Assembly (NCBI GenBank): GCA_947561395.2
Contig: OX387194.1
Span: 9,906,048-9,970,047, forward strand
Source: Buxus sempervirens
Lineage: Eukaryota; Streptophyta; Magnoliopsida; Buxales; Buxaceae
Direction of reading: 5' to 3'
DNA: 64,000 nt
Below, piece after piece: positions 12,601-24,770 of the stretch (positions within the stretch are counted from its first letter, which is position 1; the number at the start of each line of letters is the position of its first letter). The position numbers were made by a program, and so were the translations under genes. The notes below the pieces were generated by a model, which saw only the letters and a program-made list of their open reading frames with translations, had not been told where the DNA came from and ran no database searches.

Positions 12601-12782
12601 TTTGCAGTAAAAGGAAATAACAAAACGGAGGTAATTAGGAAGAAGAAAAATATTCCTTATTATCTTAAGTAAAATATTTTGCTTTGCTTGGAATATGTTT
12701 ATTTTTATTTGGCTTATCTAAAAGTGTTTCTTTAAAATCCTTGCACGGAGCCCATGCTCTCCCCACTTCTCTTTATATTAGT

Positions 12783-13897
12783 AGAGATAGATATATATAT
12801 TAGATTAGAATTAGATCTCAATCCGTTTTCAGCTATATCTACATATCTATTCTCTGCTTTCGGCTTTGTGTGTTGCTGTTCTTCTTTCCGCTTAGTTTTT
12901 GTGGTATTGCAAAAGACTATGTACACTTTCCCGTTCCTCTCTCTTCCCCTCCTCTCACTCTCTCTATCGATATTCATCGCTTTCTGGGTTGCTGCAAACA
13001 AACAAACGAGACAGTGGTATGTATTCTCTCCCCATCGTTGCTCTCTCTTACTCCTCCTCCTCTGTTTCTATGTCGTTCTTCCTCCTAAACGAATGGTCTC
13101 CTGTTTTCTTTTTCCATCAACCTCTTTCTGCTTGTCCTCTTCTTCATGGTGCTTTCGTTGTTCTTTCGTCTTGATTCTTCAAGTAGAATTATTTTCAAAT
13201 CTAATTAACATTTTATGTTACAATTCATGTAATGCAAAACCCATCTAAAAAGGAAAGACTCATCCTCAAACCCTAGAAAAGTTCAGCGTTTTGTGCAGTG
13301 GACAATGGAGTATTTTTTGTTTTTTGTTTTCCTCCAAGGCCTGAGCTGGGCCATATTGGGCCAAGTCAAAGCAAGCCCATGTACTCAAATGGGGGTAATG
13401 AATTGAACTTGGATTAATACGAGCCCAGCCCAAAGAACAATTGGGCTGCAAGCTGGGTCTAATTCAAAGTTTATAGATGTAGTTGGCAAACTCCAGATAA
13501 TTAATTTGAAACTCAGGATCTTTTCTTTTCTTTTTCCTTTTATAAGTAATTGTATTTAATTTTTATTGATATATTCAATGTCTTTCCATGTATATATTGA
13601 AAAGAAAAAAATTACAAATTGAATTTTTTAAGATAGAAAAAATGAGTGGAAAAGAGAAGATTAAAAAATTTTTAAGAAAAAAAAAAAAAGGAAAGAAAGG
13701 ATAAGATTAAAAAAAAAAAATCATTAAAAGGGAGACCATGCAATGACTGAGCTAGCCCATAACATTTTTTTTTTGGGTAATGCAGCTAGCCCATAACATG
13801 AACAGACAGGCCCAGAAGTGATGGCATTATTACGTTGTCCATTGTATCAGACAGTTCACGTGGACTTCTATGGTTGCTTTTATTATTCCTTTCTTTT
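12783..13897. other. CT-rich leader-like DNA and intergenic sequence
   Basis: The stretch 12750-13190 is strongly pyrimidine-rich on the plus strand with a TATATATAT near 12790 and a possible donor (CAGTG|GTATGT) near 13016. It resembles a plant 5' UTR, but no gene body follows. 13260-13480 carries several GGGCC/GGCCC motifs. No coding region is supported. Confidence 0.35.
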
Positions 13898-13936
13898 ATT
13901 TGTGTTTGAAAGTGAAATTCACTTTCAAACACAAAT
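13898..13936. repeat. Perfect 39-bp palindrome
   Basis: Two 19-base arms (ATTTGTGTTTGAAAGTGAA and its exact complement) are separated by a single A at 13917. No flanking target duplication was noticed. Confidence 0.85.
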
Positions 13937-14514
13937 GCACCAAATCATCACCTCAGAATATTTCTCCAAAGAGGGATCTGAAAGTGAAATCTTTGTCTAC
14001 TCTATGCTTGCAAACTCCGCAAATCCCATTATTACGAGCACGTAAACTATCGCACAAACACTCATTCACATCCATGGCAATGAAATGTTTGGGTAAGCTG
14101 CATCATGATCTCAGTTCTTTCAAGTTATAATGGGTCCCATTGAGTAGAGGAAACATCCGAACCAGACAAAATTTTCGGTTTGATTAATTTGGTTTTTGGC
14201 TTGGATCAAACTAATTGACCCAGGTTGTACTATAGAATGTAAGAATATAAATTTTTAAAATAGGATATATAAATGAATAATATATTTATTCATAAAACAT
14301 GTATTTTTCTATGTTAATATATAAAAAATAATATTTAATTAAATTGAAATAAGGTTCGCAGTGGGTTGATCTAAGCCTAAGCCGCTCAATCCTAACCCAA
14401 TTTACATAATATATACCAAACCGTAACCATTAGCGGCCGGGTGAGTTACCCATTTAACCTGCCCCATTGTCATCCCAAGGATTCAAAGATGCCCATGAGA
14501 TGCTTGTTTAGAGT
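13937..14514. other. Intergenic, no gene seen
   Basis: AT-rich with short related motifs (CTGAAAGTGAAAT near 13980 echoes the palindrome). No coding frame of substance. Confidence 0.4.
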
Positions 14515-14704
14515 GGGAAGAAATCGCCTGCTGCAATACTGGTGGTAGACATTTGCAGCGGCTGTGTGTAACATCTCATAGCTTGTGTCTTTTCACATTT
14601 TTTAATATGAAAAGGCATTTTCATATTGAAAAACACAGGTCGTGAGACATCTCACACCACTACAAATGTTAGCCGCACAGTCTTGTGGCAGACGATTTCA
14701 ACCC
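14515..14704. mobile_element. Mutator-type MITE, copy 4
   Basis: The element is 190 bp with terminal inverted repeats (GGGAAGAAATCGCC... and ...GGCAGACGATTTCAACCC) and a 9-bp target duplication GTTTAGAGT at 14506-14514 and 14705-14713. Internal stems include AAAGGCATTTTCATATTG-type repeats. This copy best defines the family ends. Confidence 0.8.
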
Positions 14705-15583
14705 GTTTAGAGTGAGCTAAGCAATGATGCATGCCAATATTTAACGACAACAAATGAATCCAAGTAAAATCCCTAAGTTCCCCACAACAATTGGATTGCC
14801 TGATAAAGTGGATTCTCAGCTAGCGGGGCAAATATTTCGTATATATTTTTGAAAGGAATGATCGTAATTAAGTTATAACAATTACAAAGCTCCTTATGAA
14901 CCATCACTCTAAATGCACTCAAATGGGCCCTAGCCCCTGTGGGAATTATTCACAAGATCTAAGCAGACAAATCCATGATTTTGACTATGAAAATGATTGG
15001 TTGAGTAGGTTAAAAGTAGAAAGAATTTTCACTAGATCAGAAGGTTGGAATTGTATCTGACTGGTACAAAAGGCAACAAGTTAAGTTCCCGTGAAACTTG
15101 TCATTTATCACTTAAAGAGTAAGTAATGGATAGATGAGGTTGCTTTTAGAATAAACAATTCCTGATTATTCTTGTAAAGCAAGAGTTAAAGTTTGAAATC
15201 TTAATGCCAGGATCCATTTTTTACTCAAAAAAACACCAAACTCTACTAATAGTTTTCCCCAGTACATGTTTCTTTTTCCAAGCCATAATCTATAATCTAT
15301 TAGAGGAATCCTTAGGTCTCACTCTTGAGAGTGTGATCACATGAGCATAATTTTGGAGGGAAATGACACGATGAAGGCCCCACAAACTTATCTTTTCCCT
15401 TTTGTCACCCTCAAGCGTCAACTACCATACAATTTCTAAAAGAGGGGAAAGCAAAGGAAAAAAACTAATTGACCCCAACAACTCCATCATCACCACCTCT
15501 AGCTCCTGAGCGTTCATCTTCCCTGCAACTTTATATATCTCAAAGCCATCACACACACACACACCCCCATATCACAGGCAGGC
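14705..15583. other. Upstream region of the SAM-domain gene
   Basis: Non-coding. A TATA-like TTATATATC at 15531-15539 lies about 45-50 bases before the ATG at 15584, and a short CACACACACA tract lies between them. No other element was recognised. Confidence 0.4.
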
Positions 15584-16144
15584 ATGGACTGGTTCACCTG
15601 GTTGTCAAAAACCAACCTCGAGCCATCGCTTGTTTACGAGTATGGCCTAGCTTTTGCTCATAATGAGCTTGAACAGGAGGATATAGCTTACTTCGACCAT
15701 GAGTTCCTACAAAGCATGGGAATCTCCATAGCCAAACACAGGCTTGAAATCCTCAAGCTTGCAAAGAAGGAGAAAGGAGGGAGTCGACATCCCATGTCAA
15801 GGCTTATTGTTGCAATCAAGAAGACTAAGAGGTGTCTTTCTAAGTATATACGCAATTGGATTCGTCGCGAGGACTCGGCGCTTGTAGTTGTGCCAAGGCC
15901 CTCCTCTGGTGCCCGATGGAGGGGAGCCATGTTGAAGAGGAATAAGAGATTGATGATGGTCAAGCAAGGGAGACTGTTGCTCACAAATGGCAGTCCAAAG
16001 GGTTCTGGACCTATCCTTGGAAGCTTAGCTAGTCCGATGGCACCTTATGATCAGAAAAAGCCAAAGATCAGGGACGAATATTGGCCGACGGCGGTCGAAG
16101 AGATCCGGTGGGATTCATTGTTTCAGGATTTGAAGCCTACATGA
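15584..16144 (+). CDS. SAM (sterile alpha motif) domain protein
   Basis: A single-exon gene of 186 residues. The N-terminus (MDWFTWLSKTNLEPSLVYEY) and the helix pattern through FLQSMGISIAKHRLEILKLA (about residues 5-62) form a SAM domain. This is a five-helix protein- or RNA-interaction module, here ending in the typical GI..xGHRxxIL-like helix as GISIAKHRLEIL. The middle is basic (residues ~75-135, KKTKRCLSKYIRNWIRR and KRNKRLMMVKQGRLLL), which suggests nucleic-acid or nuclear contacts. The tail is EEIRWDSLFQDLKPT. The family is conserved in angiosperms as intronless genes of this size, and its role is poorly known. The start is fixed by the conserved MDWF opening. The frame is clean, so it is probably functional. 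It stands alone with no operon-like context. Confidence 0.9.
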   Translation: MDWFTWLSKTNLEPSLVYEYGLAFAHNELEQEDIAYFDHEFLQSMGISIAKHRLEILKLAKKEKGGSRHPMSRLIVAIKKTKRCLSKYIRNWIRREDSALVVVPRPSSGARWRGAMLKRNKRLMMVKQGRLLLTNGSPKGSGPILGSLASPMAPYDQKKPKIRDEYWPTAVEEIRWDSLFQDLKPT

Positions 16145-18398
16145 AGCCTTGATCCTTTTCTTCTTTCCTTTTGAATGGTGAGAGATGATTTTTTTGGTTC
16201 TTCCACCAGAGTTAATTTTTTTGGGTTTGCTTTTGCTTTGCTAGAAGCCTTTGTTTGCTTTTTTCTTTTTTCTTTTTTCCAGTGGTGGGTCAGGCAACAA
16301 TTCACTTTAGCACCATTTTGTTCCTGCTTTGATCATGAGATTATTCACCCATCTTTTGTATTGTAGTATAAAAGAAGGCACCAATATGATAAGAATGATT
16401 ATGTCAGATATGTATGAATATATTTATAGAAGTAACTGTAATCCTCCTTTAATTTTTGGGGAAATCTGAGCTGTTCCCAAGTCTTGTGTTGGCTTTGGAC
16501 CTGTTTTCTGTTAGTACAATCTGGTTTCTATATGGTGTAGTTCTTAAACGGATTTGAGCATGGCATATCAGAGAAGCAAGGGACAGCCAACACAAGCTCA
16601 TGGATCAATGTTTATAAGTCAATTGTGTACCTACCCATCTGCCAAAATCTGCACTTCATAATTCCAACCAATCCCATTGAAATCCGGCTCTTTTATGTTC
16701 TTGGTGGTCAGGTCAGAAATTGCTGGATCTTGATTAGTGTCTTGATAGTTTGGGACCTGCTTGATCAAGTTATTTCAATCAGAGCATCTCTCATCCTATG
16801 AATGAATAGTACATGTACCCTGTTAAGGGGCTTGTGTGACTCTGAGAATTACTAAAGTAATAATCAGGCTTAGAGTAATTAGGAAACAAGGGGAGATGCT
16901 TGAATTGATCACAGAAATTAACTAAACCCATGTTGCTTTGTTAGCTCTTCATTGTGTACAGACCCCACAAGCAGATCTGCGAAGAAGATCAGTGGACCAA
17001 GAGCACTAATTACAAACATGACACCGTTTAGTTATACCCAAAAGTGAAAGAGTTGTGGGACCAATGGAACAATCACAAATGGTTGGTGCATGCACTGGTG
17101 CACGATAAATTTGGTGCAGACGATTCTCGTTCTAGATGCGACAATGTGTCGGCATCGCATTGCGCATCACCTACCGGGAAGACCATGTACCCTGGTCGGC
17201 TCACCAGGTTTAGTTACGTGTGCAGACACGATACTTCGGCCATGTTGACAAATGTTAGATTTTAATGGGCGTACATCTACAATGAGGATTGTGAAACCAC
17301 GCATACGGGAGGCCTGTGATTGGCTCGTTCTATATTAAAAATAAATTAAATAAGTCTTTTTATTTTTATTTTTAATTCAAGAGACCAATCAAAAATCCGT
17401 TGTATAGGATTTCTTTTGTTTTTTTGGTAGAACCGTTGTATAGGATTTCAATCCATTTTTTTTTCTATGGCGTGTAACTAGTCAAACACATCGAAGCGGT
17501 TAGTACTTTGCAGAGCCTTTTTGCCATGTGGCAAATACCTTTTAGGGCTGAAACTTAGAATTCCAGAGTGTGGTTGCCCAAAAGTAGGCGTGCATGGAAA
17601 CCAAGCCTAAAAGGATTAGGCCATCAAACAACTTGGTCTAGGAAACCCAAAAACTAGTTAAGCTCTGACCTGTTTCATTTTCATTGTTAAAGAAAGAATA
17701 GGCCTAAAATTGCAAAACCAAAACCAAACAACCTATGATGCCCAACCTAACCTACAAGGTGGGGAGGGGGGCGCGGCGCGAGGCCCGGCGGCGACAAAGG
17801 GGCCAAACACCTACAGGCTAAAATGATCTGTCTAACCTACGAAGGGGCCAATACCTATATTTCATTTTTTATTTTTGGTTTTTCTTAACCAGATCAAATT
17901 TATTGTTATTTCAAAAATATTATTAGAGTTTAAAAGAAAAAAATGATATAATTCGAGCCATTTTGAAAATTTCTTAAACTTAGTGGTAATCTACGTAATT
18001 TATTTACTTTTTAAAAACTTGACATACGAGGGCCGACTGTGACGCCTCTTTCGTGCCCGGAGGAAGAGAATAGAAGAAACGCCGGCCGGAGTAGCATAGG
18101 TAGCCCTCCTTCCATGTCTCTTTCTCTTTTTCACTTCCCTTGTTCTTTTATGCACTACGTCTATGTCGTGTGAAAAATGTTGCCGTTTCGACCGGGAAAA
18201 AGCGACATACCGCTTATTCCGGTCTAGACAAGGGGGTTTTCATACCCTGGAACCGAAATCTCGCTGGAACGACAATGAGTATATGAGATAATGAGATGTT
18301 GCTGATATCTGTTGTTACTCTTCACGATTTTGCATTTGTTGATGCATGTTCATATGGTATTTTTTCTAAATGTTTTGTGTCTGTTTTTCAGGGAGAAG
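16145..18398. other. 3' flank of the SAM gene, then intergenic and APC11 leader
   Basis: The 3' UTR of the SAM gene probably ends in the AT-rich stretch around 16360-16450. A 73-codon open frame at 17044-17265 has no recognisable domain and sits in a stretch with short palindromes (GGTGCATGCACTGGTGCAC). The GC-rich stretch near 17760-17800 and the block 18030-18170 (CCGGAGGAAGAGAATAG, then CT-rich) probably include the APC11 5' UTR exon. TTTTTCAG at 18383-18390 looks like a 5' UTR intron acceptor. Confidence 0.4.
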
Positions 18399-21300
18399 AT
18401 GAAGGTTAAGATCCTGAGTATCCTTCTAAGAAATAAGCTCTATTTCTGAATATATTGATTAATATTCTGGTTTGGATGTGATTAACATCCTTCAATTCAA
18501 TTGAGCAGCCTTACCACAGTGATATTGAGATTGACATGAATGACATGTATTAATTACCATAAAAAAGTAATAGTGTCACATCATTTTATCATAGAACATT
18601 TCATGCCCATCTAATTCGCTTTGTTAGGATCCCAAAATATTAAGCTCTTGTTCTGTGATCGAATGGAAGAAATTAAATGGTGTCTTACTAACTGTGAATT
18701 GTAGTTGGCAGATATTTCTCGAGAACTTATTTAAACTTAAAAATACTATAGTATTGACTATTGAATACGAATTTAAGGTGATTGGTGCCAATTCAAGGTT
18801 TTATGTTGGTATGACATGATGCATTGTGTGACTAAATTTCTGTGAACCTTGATATTGTACTTATTAATGTCAATGCACATCAAATGATTGTTGTTTTAAT
18901 AATATGTATGAACATATACATGTTATATATTTAGGTGAAATTCATCATTTAATACATGCAGATCATGGTAGATGCAGCAACCAGACAATGGGTAATATTG
19001 TTCCCTTGTTGCTGAGCTTACTTGTGCGACTAGTAGAAGTAGCGCATTTTATTGTCGTTGCTTAAGTGTTGCCTATATGGGATTAGACTATTGAATTGAT
19101 CAAGTTTTTTAAGGTTAGATATCTTACAAAGAACGAAAGATTATACTATATATACACATGGTCTCTTGAATGGGATCTGTTGATGGATTATGTTAAAGGG
19201 GTTACATCATAAATGTGTCCTGCTTTCTGCTAATAGTGCCATATATTTGAAATTGGTGCATGTGGGTATCCGAGTACTCAGATGCCAGACCTCCTTTATT
19301 CGAGTTTGAACTTTTACTTCTTCTATTTCCTTTGTAGGTATTATTGATAAGGGTGAAAAATTGAGCTTTTCCATTTTTTACATGATATTCTTTGGAATTC
19401 ACAAAATTTTTTTCTGTCTCCTGATGGTTGGTGGTTATTTGCATCATCCATCTTTGGCCTGCATTGGTAAAGATTATTGATTTTGGATATTATATTTTCA
19501 TAAGAATTATTTTGTTGTGTTTTATGATTGTAGTCTGGTGGTTTTAGCTTTATCTTTCGTTAATTTTCTATTATGTTTGTATTAAAATTCTTATGCGTCA
19601 TATATTCTTACTTAAATTTGAGGAATTCTCAGTCTATATGTTGTCAGCTTTTACAATTGAAATCAATTAGTTGCTCAACAAAAACAAGAAAAAGAAAATG
19701 TAATTTATTCAATCATTTTTCCAATTTCCGTGCATTGTTAAGATTTTCTATGAAATTTGGTTGTATGCTTTGAATGTCTTCATCCCAAAGACGGATGTCG
19801 AAACCCTAAACCTTGGATTTTTCCCCCATTGGTGAGCTTCTAGAACCATTTATCCTCAAATCCATTTCCTTATAAATTGAGCATCAAGGCATTTAGTCAT
19901 ATGTATCTGGATCCATCCATTGGTCTGTTATCTGCATTCTAGTAGATTTTATGTAGCTATACTGTTCTTGTACTTATGCATGCTAGTAAACTGCCTTTCT
20001 CAAGAAATAGACCAGTTCTTATACTTCTGAAAAATGTAGATTCAGATGGTGTTTGACTCCTTAAAAGTTCAGGTCTTTCTATTCATTGTGAAGGTTCTAT
20101 CCTAGTATTTTCAAATGACTGTTGATTCATCTATTTTAGCCTTCCATTGTACACTGACAGTTCATCCTAAAATTTCTCCTTAACCTGTTCATTTGTGGAA
20201 ATTGCTGCACTTTGAAACAGAGTATGTACCTCTTCTCTCTTAAAGCACTTCACTTTTATTCCAAAATTTGAACCAGGTTTTATGGACATTTTCTTTTATG
20301 TTTAAACAATCTTATGAATTTTGGGTGCAAAGTTAATATTCTTCTTTAAAGTTGTCATTATTTTCATTTTACATGTTTTATCGTTGTTGCTGATGTGATA
20401 GAATGATATATCTTCTTCTCTGATATGAAAAATAGGTGGCATGCTGTTGCCTCATGGACATGGGATGCCCAAGATGAAACATGTGGCATCTGTAGGATGG
20501 CCTTTGATGGTTGTTGCCCAGATTGTAAACTCCCTGGGGATGATTGCCCGCTAAGTAAGTTGCTACCTATGTAATTTTCCTGTCATCTTACTGTATATCC
20601 CTACTTCTATAAAATTTCAGAGGCCTTATATGCATACTCACATAGATAGACTCATATGTGCACATTTATGTATGGATAGATAGATGAATGCATGCACACA
20701 CACACATGTATATTGTTAGTTTATGCGCAATGTACAATGATATCTTGACCTTGTGGCATTTTGGGGTAATATATAATGTTAGGATTGTAGAAAGCCAAAA
20801 GTGGGAACTGGAATTGGCAGGTGTGAATTTCATTTCTTGTGCTTGGTTGACCAATTCCCATAAGAATTGAAATTAGTGTGAGAAACATAGGGCACCCAAT
20901 TCACATGATTCGTGTGAATTATAAGGGGTTGTTTCTTACAATTCCTGTTCAACATAAGAATTTTGTTATGACTTGATTGCAAGAGGCTCCGTTTCTATTT
21001 ATTCCATAAAGTGGGAACTGAAGACCACTGAAGTTTAATTTAATGTTTTATTCTTTTCAATTGAAAAATCTTATTTTTTTCTATTAGCGTGTGCTTGATT
21101 TTTATATGACATATTACGCAGGCTATTTTTTTCATTATTCACATCATTATTGTATCTATATTAGATTTTTTTTTTTTTTTTTATGGTTGCAAAAGAATCA
21201 TAACTTAGATTAAATGAATAATAGAAAATAAAAAAATATATGAATATGGAAATTGAATAAGTTAAGAAATGTGTGAGAAGCTGATCTAACCTGCAAACAT

Positions 21301-23095
21301 GCCTTGTTTTTTGGTAGGTTTGGGCCAATTTGATGTAGGGATTAATGCTTTTAGGTCAATTCAATGGCTACCTGGATAATAGTTAGGATTGGATTTCTCT
21401 TATTTGGGTAGGGTCTATACTGAAAAATGAGTGAGTCAACCTAACTAACACATTAACACCTCTTTTTAACATAGGGTGTTTATGATTTTAGATAAATTTG
21501 AATGACATAAATTCGATTAACTTGTCACCTGCCAAATGTGCATGTTAATGGAATGGTCATTTATAGACTATCACATTTATATGACTATAGAAAACCAGCG
21601 CCATGTTAGCTTTAATTAGGGATCTTTTGATATAAATGGCTAGCATAGTGCATGAGGCTCCTGCCACTGCAAGGTCTGGGGAGGGTTTGATGAACGCACC
21701 CTTACCACTGCAAGCAGAAAGAAACCATTACAATTTAATACATGTAAATTTAAAATCACCTGACTTGTAATTCATCTACATTACAATTCTCATGAATATT
21801 TGAATTTTGGCATAGCCTTAGCTTTTGTTGTTTTATATTCCATATTTATGTAATTTATTTATGAGATTTCAAGTTTGGCTTTTATATTGTTATGGATTAT
21901 GGATTTCAGTACTGCTTGGCATTCACTTTCAGAATAAGTTGCAAGCAGTGGAACTCATTCTATTTATAGACCATTGCTTATTTAGTGAAGGGAGAATGAT
22001 TTCTCCTAGATTGTGATTGAGAAAAAGCCTCATTTCATGGAATTTTCCCCGTAAGTTGTTTTTTGATTTTAGGAATGACTACATAATACAATATTTTCAT
22101 TTTTTGTACTGGCAAAATTGTAAATAAAATAATCTCTCTCTTTTTTTTCCCATGTGTATTTCCACATGCCTCAAACCTCAGAGAAATTTACCACATGGCA
22201 GAAAAATAATCCCTATTTCTATTGTTTTTTTTACAGAATTTTGCAATATAATAAAAAAATTTGAAGACTTTCATTACAAATGACAATATCTGATGGTCAT
22301 TTCTCATTGTGCTTTTGTTTTGTTTGTTTGTTTGTTTTTTTTTTTTGTTTTGGTTCATGCGTTATCCATGTGGCCAATCTATAGAAGACCCTACTATCTG
22401 GACAGTCTTGAATGGTCATATCACGAACCCATGTCTTATCAGTCAAAGCAAACAAATAAACTAAAAGGCAGAAGAGAATGGAAGAGAAAAGATATGGAAA
22501 ACCATCTCAGCTGGTTGCAGATTGTCTCAGCACTTATGAAACCCATTTATGTTGTTCTTTCTTATGAATGATATGTATTTGTAATTTCATCGGGAAACCA
22601 TTTACAATGTTTTCCTAATAACTACTCACACATGAACTCTTCTCTGATGAAGCCAGATTCCTATGTCTGCTGGCATCCAGACCTCGTTTTGGCACTTTTA
22701 CTATTGGCAAGTTTATATGTGCATACATATGTTTTGTGCATGAATATGAGAGAAATAGGAGAAATAGAATTAGGGGGTTGGTGTGGGGGGAATGTTTTGG
22801 GGAGAGATATGCCATTGTAAACTATGATGTGATACTGATGCTTCTTTCTTTACGCGCGTGCACACACACACATACATGCATATATATCTAAACATGAACA
22901 TCATAAGAATTATGTATTAATTGGTAAAGATATGCCACTGTAACCTTTGCTCTTGCTTAATAATCTTTTTGGTTTGCAGTTTGGGGTGCATGCAACCATG
23001 CATTTCATCTTCATTGCATCTTGAAATGGGTGAACTCACAGATTCCTCAAGCGCAATGCCCCATGTGCCGGAGGGATTGGCAATTCAAAGGATGA
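18399..23095 (+). CDS. APC11: Anaphase-promoting complex subunit 11 (RING-H2)
   Basis: APC11 is the catalytic RING-H2 subunit that, with the cullin-like APC2, recruits the E2 and drives ubiquitination of cyclins and securin in the nucleus. Three coding exons are seen: 18399-~18417 (MKVKIL), ~20435-20554 ([20 protein letters not shown]...GDDCPL) and 22980-23095 ([21 protein letters not shown]...WQFKG, stop 23093-23095). This gives 84 residues, the normal length. All zinc ligands of the RING-H2 are present ([22 protein letters not shown]). Intron 2 is ordinary GT-AG. Intron 1 begins GTATCCTT, a U12-type donor, and a TTCTCTGAT branch-like motif lies 12 bases before the TAG. However, keeping the frame (CTG AGG TGG) leaves one base unaccounted for at the junction. 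No frame damage occurs inside the exons. It is probably expressed, with an upstream UTR exon. Confidence 0.93.
21640..21725. mobile_element. Possible SINE-like fragment in APC11 intron 2
   Basis: The sequence GAGGCTCCTGCCACTGCAAGG..TCTGGGGAGGG followed by an ..ACGCA.CCTTACC.. block resembles a widespread plant short-repeat motif. Only a fragment is present, without tail or target duplication. The assignment is from memory of the motif only. Confidence 0.3.
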
Positions 23096-24770
23096 AATCC
23101 TCATACAGTCATTTTACTTTTAGTCTCTAGTCTAATTTCAGAAATTCTTGCTTGATGAGAAACTAGGTAATAACTTTTTTGCCAAATCTGTTATTACTAT
23201 TGCTTCTTCTGGTTACTCTATGCCATTGAAGTTTAAGGGTGTTTCCTATTCAGATTTTGTAAATGATTGGCCTGCCCCATTTTTTTTTCCTTTTTTTTTA
23301 ATTGTTTTTTTAGCCGGGTTTAGAGACAGGTCATGGGCATTAGTCTGTGTTGTTGTCCTCTATGTTAATCCCCTTATAGAGGAAACTCATTTCTTCTCTT
23401 CTTTCCCTTTTCCCTGAACACAAACCTGAAACTGAATGGAAAATAAGGGCAAATTTGGATTAAATAATGGGCAGCTGGCCCTAAAGACACAATGTCTGAG
23501 AAGATGTGGAGGTGTGATCAGTTGTCCTATCTATAATTTTCACCTTTTTATTTCCTTTTCTATGCTTTGGAGGAGGGGATCATACAGGTCTCATAACCTA
23601 TTGCTTCATTTACTGGTTTCTGATTTGTTGCAAGTAGGCATTGCTGTCATCAAACTGGGGGATCATGATTTCACGCTTCAGCTAGCAAGTCATTTGGGCA
23701 CAATATTAGAAATAAAGCTTGGTTGTTTTTTTGATTGAGTAGTCATAACGATGACAATAAGATTTTCTTGTCCAAACGAGACAGAAAAAAGTAGATTTAA
23801 AGCCAACTAAATCATATCTAAACGCAATTTAGTTCTTTGGGCCCTTGTCCTTAAGGACGGAAATCACTCCTTGATGCATGTGAAAGCATGACAAAAAATG
23901 CAATTAACAAAACCCCTCTCATGATGGAAAGGATGCTGCCAAAATCCTACAACCCCACCTGTTGATTGGTCTATTTAAATTAAAATTTTCAACAATCTCC
24001 AGTATTAGATTTTTATTGAATTTTTTAACATCCGTGGACCAATCACAACCCTGCAAGAATTTCACTGTAGAGAATGAGGGGCGCCTCATGATCCTCCAAA
24101 TTCTAGCTATTAATGAAAACAATGCTGATAGCAAGTCAAAGTCTCCCCCATTCAATGAATGTAAGGAGACGCTAACATCTCTTCGACTTATTCCTTCATT
24201 TTTTCAAATAGGTCCAACCAAATCCCCTTTTTTTTTGGGTGACCTCTCAACATATAGTCTACGTCCAAATCAATGTAAGAAAATAAAAAGAAACAATTGA
24301 CTAATGTATGAAAACTGGGTGCAGTTCCCTTCTTTTTCCGGAGTTATTTTAAATGATTCCAAATCTACAATAGTTTTGAATTGACAAGCAATCGAGATCG
24401 TCTACGCTTGAATTAACAAAGGAGGAGTGAATGCAAGCTAAACCCAATCCAAGAAAAGAAAAGACAGACTTTTAAGAAAATTGGGGATGCATCATCTCTG
24501 TTTTTCTCGGAATAAAAAGGTAAAACAGACGAGTCAAAAGTCCTCTAATTACAAGGGAACTTTCTTGTTTGGAGGCTAGAGGAGGCATTCCCACAGAAAT
24601 GCAGTGAAGCTGATGCCTTTAGGATAAGTTTTCCTCACTTTAATATATATATATATATATTTACCAATGACAATGATTGATATGGTATTTAAATGACCCC
24701 TTCAAAGGTGTCTATCATCCTCTCCAATTGTAAGTGTGCAGTTGGGGATTAGAACAAGATACACGGAACC
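23096..24770. other. APC11 3' flank and upstream region of the second RLP gene
   Basis: Non-coding. It probably includes the APC11 3' UTR near 23100-23180. A (TA)n microsatellite lies at 24642-24660, about 110 bases before the ATG of the next gene, where it could also serve as a TATA region. No other feature was recognised. Confidence 0.4.

Larger units (their letters stand above)
10014..12782. repeat. Large direct duplication, copy B
   Basis: Second copy of 7540-9985, longer because of later changes: a local duplication with about 150 extra bases at 11260-11515 and a Helitron at 12420-12600. Otherwise the two copies stay collinear to the end, with many single-base differences. That suggests an old tandem duplication of the RLP promoter region. 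Confidence 0.8.

Noticed and set aside
12754-13248. 164-codon open frame and two overlapping frames on the plus strand
   Set aside because: CT-rich composition gives Leu/Ser/Phe-rich translations in all three frames, with no domain. It looks like UTR-type DNA.
17044-17265. 73-codon open frame
   Set aside because: No domain, no splice context and unremarkable composition. It is more likely repeat-derived or random.
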